Of a DNA stretch of 7,612 nt, positions 6,660 through 7,612 are shown piece by piece. Numbering within the stretch: position 1 is the first letter of the stretch; the number at the start of each line of letters is the position of its first letter. The notes under the pieces were generated by a model. It saw only the letters and a program-made list of their open reading frames with translations, was not told the origin of the DNA and searched no databases. Both the position numbers and the translations under genes were made by a program. This stretch comes from JAZRUF01 sp045636205 (GTDB lineage: Bacteria; Bacillota; Clostridia; Oscillospirales; JAAYXM01), in the NCBI GenBank assembly GCA_045636205.1, contig JAZTXE010000083.1:1-7612 (forward strand). The letters run 5' to 3'.

Positions 6660-7250
6660 TTGAAAAAAAGAGTATTACTTGCATTTGCCGCAGCTCTTAT
6701 GCTCCTTAGCTTTACAGCATGCGGAGAAAACGCCGGAAATGACATGGAAAACGACATGAACAACCTCGAAGAGGGCCTTGAGAACGATGGTCAGATTCTC
6801 GAAGAGGATATGCAGCAGGGCATGGAGCAGGGAATGCAGAATGCGGAAAATGCTATGGACAGCATGATGGGCGGAGAGCCTGTAACACGCTATAGCGAAA
6901 ACGATGTCGAGTTTGATGTTCCGGCGAGCTGGCAAAATAACTTTAAAGCTACCCTCAATGAGCATAATGGAAACGGCAATCAGGGGTATTCGACCATTGA
7001 TTTTTATTATTCGACAAATGCGAACAGCCCATATAAAATTATGACTATCGGACGCTTTCCGAAGGCGGTTTGGGAAACTATGAGCAAAAACACTCCGGAA
7101 GCCGAGGGAAAGAGACTCGGTCAGTCCAAAGACGGTGAATGGATATATTCACTAAACTTTGAGGCAGAGCCGCTAAGTCAGGACAAAGGATACCTGACCG
7201 CAAAGAGCGATGCTGAAAAATTGAAGGATAAAATTAAGATTACAAAGTAA
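6660..7250 (+). CDS. Small lipoprotein of unknown function with acidic Met/Gln-rich region
   Basis: I do not recognise a named family. From TTG 6660 it has 196 residues. A lipoprotein signal peptide is clear: MKKR, hydrophobic core LLAFAAALMLLS, then FTAC with Cys21 as the lipidated residue; Phe at -3 is uncommon but Thr-Ala-Cys is acceptable. Residues about 22-75 are very acidic and rich in Met, Gln, Asn and Gly (NDMENDM, QQGMEQGM, DSMMGG) with eight methionines and no His or further Cys, likely a flexible or helical tether. Residues about 78-196 look like a compact domain beginning RYSENDVEFDVPASW, a pattern reminiscent of PsbP/Mog1-like lipoproteins, but that is only an impression. It should sit on the outer face of the membrane. 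It is transcribed divergently from the MBOAT operon and ends at a strong terminator, so it is probably monocistronic. Confidence 0.8.
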   Translation: MKKRVLLAFAAALMLLSFTACGENAGNDMENDMNNLEEGLENDGQILEEDMQQGMEQGMQNAENAMDSMMGGEPVTRYSENDVEFDVPASWQNNFKATLNEHNGNGNQGYSTIDFYYSTNANSPYKIMTIGRFPKAVWETMSKNTPEAEGKRLGQSKDGEWIYSLNFEAEPLSQDKGYLTAKSDAEKLKDKIKITK

Positions 7251-7255
7251 TAAGC

Positions 7256-7287
7256 AAAAACCCGATGCGTGATAGCATCGGGTTTTT
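7256..7287 (+). terminator. Rho-independent terminator of the lipoprotein gene
   Basis: AAAAACCCGATGC (7256-7268) and GCATCGGGTTTTT (7275-7287) are perfect 13-base inverted arms around a six-base loop GTGATA. The GC-rich eight-pair core followed by five T, six bases after the stop codon, is a textbook terminator. The A-tract on the other side would let it act on the minus strand as well. Confidence 0.93.
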
Positions 7288-7315
7288 GTATGCCGGAAAA
7301 AAATATGAAAATTCA

Positions 7316-7344
7316 TTGTGTTACTAAATAATAAGTGGTATTAT
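7316..7344 (+). promoter_or_regulatory. Promoter of the PP2C phosphatase gene (extended -10)
   Basis: TTGTGT (7316-7321), a 17-base spacer and TATTAT (7339-7344), with TG at 7336-7337 giving an extended -10 (TGgTATTAT). Predicted start near 7351, about 24 bases before the ATG. It lies downstream of the lipoprotein terminator, so the phosphatase begins a new transcription unit. Confidence 0.6.
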
Positions 7345-7355
7345 ATAGCTATATA
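7342..7355. repeat. Perfect 14-base palindrome over the phosphatase transcription start
   Basis: TATATAGCTATATA is a perfect palindrome overlapping the -10 box and predicted start site of the phosphatase gene. Its position suits a repressor operator, but the near-pure AT content makes chance formation quite likely. Confidence 0.35.
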
Positions 7356-7374
7356 TTTTTTCAGGAGTGGCCTT

Positions 7375-7612
7375 ATGAAGTTTCAAACAAGTTATTTCAG
7401 TTGCCCGGGTACGCGCGAGAACAACGAGGATTGGGCGGCTTTTTCCTATAAAAAACACCGTTTAGGCGTTTGGGCAGTGGCGGACGGCTTAGGCGGGCAC
7501 TTAAACGGAGAAATTGCGGCACGCACAGCAGTAGATGCCGTGGTGGACGCTTTTTTGCAAAAACCTAAGGTGCACAGTGATAACATAATAAAGGTAATGG
7601 AATCCGCCAACC
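7375..7612 (+). CDS. PP2C-family (PPM) serine/threonine protein phosphatase, 3'-truncated by the window edge
   Basis: The first 79 codons of a metal-dependent Ser/Thr phosphatase; the rest lies beyond the window. Visible PPM motifs are GTRENNEDW (12-20), with the conserved Arg14 and the Glu18-Asp19 metal-region residues, and VADGLGGHLNGEIAA (35-49), with metal-binding Asp37-Gly38. The ATG at 7375 has AGGAG at 7363-7367, seven bases upstream. In Firmicutes such phosphatases often reverse PASTA-kinase phosphorylation (PrpC/Stp) or belong to FHA/von Willebrand-type signalling loci; the genes that would tell them apart are downstream and not seen. The protein has no signal peptide and is presumably cytoplasmic. 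Full-length members have about 240-260 residues, so most of the domain is missing here only because of the window edge. Confidence 0.9.
   Translation, partial: MKFQTSYFSCPGTRENNEDWAAFSYKKHRLGVWAVADGLGGHLNGEIAARTAVDAVVDAFLQKPKVHSDNIIKVMESAN

Noticed and set aside
6675..6965. A 96-codon minus-strand open frame inside the lipoprotein gene, rich in His and hydrophobic residues
   Set aside because: It is the mirror of the Met/Asp/Glu-rich codons of the plus-strand gene, which has a signal peptide, lipobox, ribosome binding site and terminator of its own.

Overview
The window looks like a stretch of chromosome from a low-to-middling GC, spore-forming Firmicute of the class Clostridia, probably a gut or anaerobic lineage. 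The reasons are AGGTGA/GGAGG-type ribosome binding sites, frequent TTG starts, a SpoVB-like flippase, a PP2C phosphatase, clean sigma-A promoters and Gram-positive-style surface-modification genes. This is inference from gene style; no rRNA or other marker gene is present. There is no sign of a phage, insertion sequence, CRISPR array or tRNA.

Layout. (1) 1-1447, plus strand: the 3' part of trmO (tRNA t6A37 methyltransferase), then 17 bases later a LacX-type aldose 1-epimerase family gene. (2) 1422-2969, minus strand: a SpoVB/MATE-like lipid-linked polysaccharide flippase whose 3' end overlaps the epimerase tail by 26 bases. (3) 3040-3084: a strong stem-loop terminator readable on both strands. 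(4) 3083-6496, minus strand: a compact three-gene operon, MBOAT acyltransferase (AlgI/PatA type), membrane-anchored SGNH partner protein, and an AraC-family regulator. All three reading frames overlap (32 bases, then an ATGA overlap), and the operon has a near-consensus TTGACA-N18-TATACT promoter. (5) 6660-7250, plus strand: a divergent small lipoprotein with an acidic, Met/Gln-rich stretch, closed by a perfect terminator hairpin. (6) 7375 to the right edge: the first 79 codons of a PP2C-type Ser/Thr phosphatase with its own extended -10 promoter.

How the genes may work together. MBOAT plus SGNH is the known two-component arrangement for moving acyl (usually acetyl) groups across the membrane onto an exported polymer, as in alginate, peptidoglycan or secondary wall polysaccharide O-acetylation. 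The unusual element is an AraC regulator with a cupin-type sensor domain, translationally coupled at the end of the same operon. This suggests a self-contained, inducible surface-acylation unit. The neighbouring flippase could export a lipid-linked polymer, but the terminator separates it from the operon, so a functional link is only a hypothesis. The divergent lipoprotein shares a crowded promoter region with the operon and is the most poorly understood protein here.
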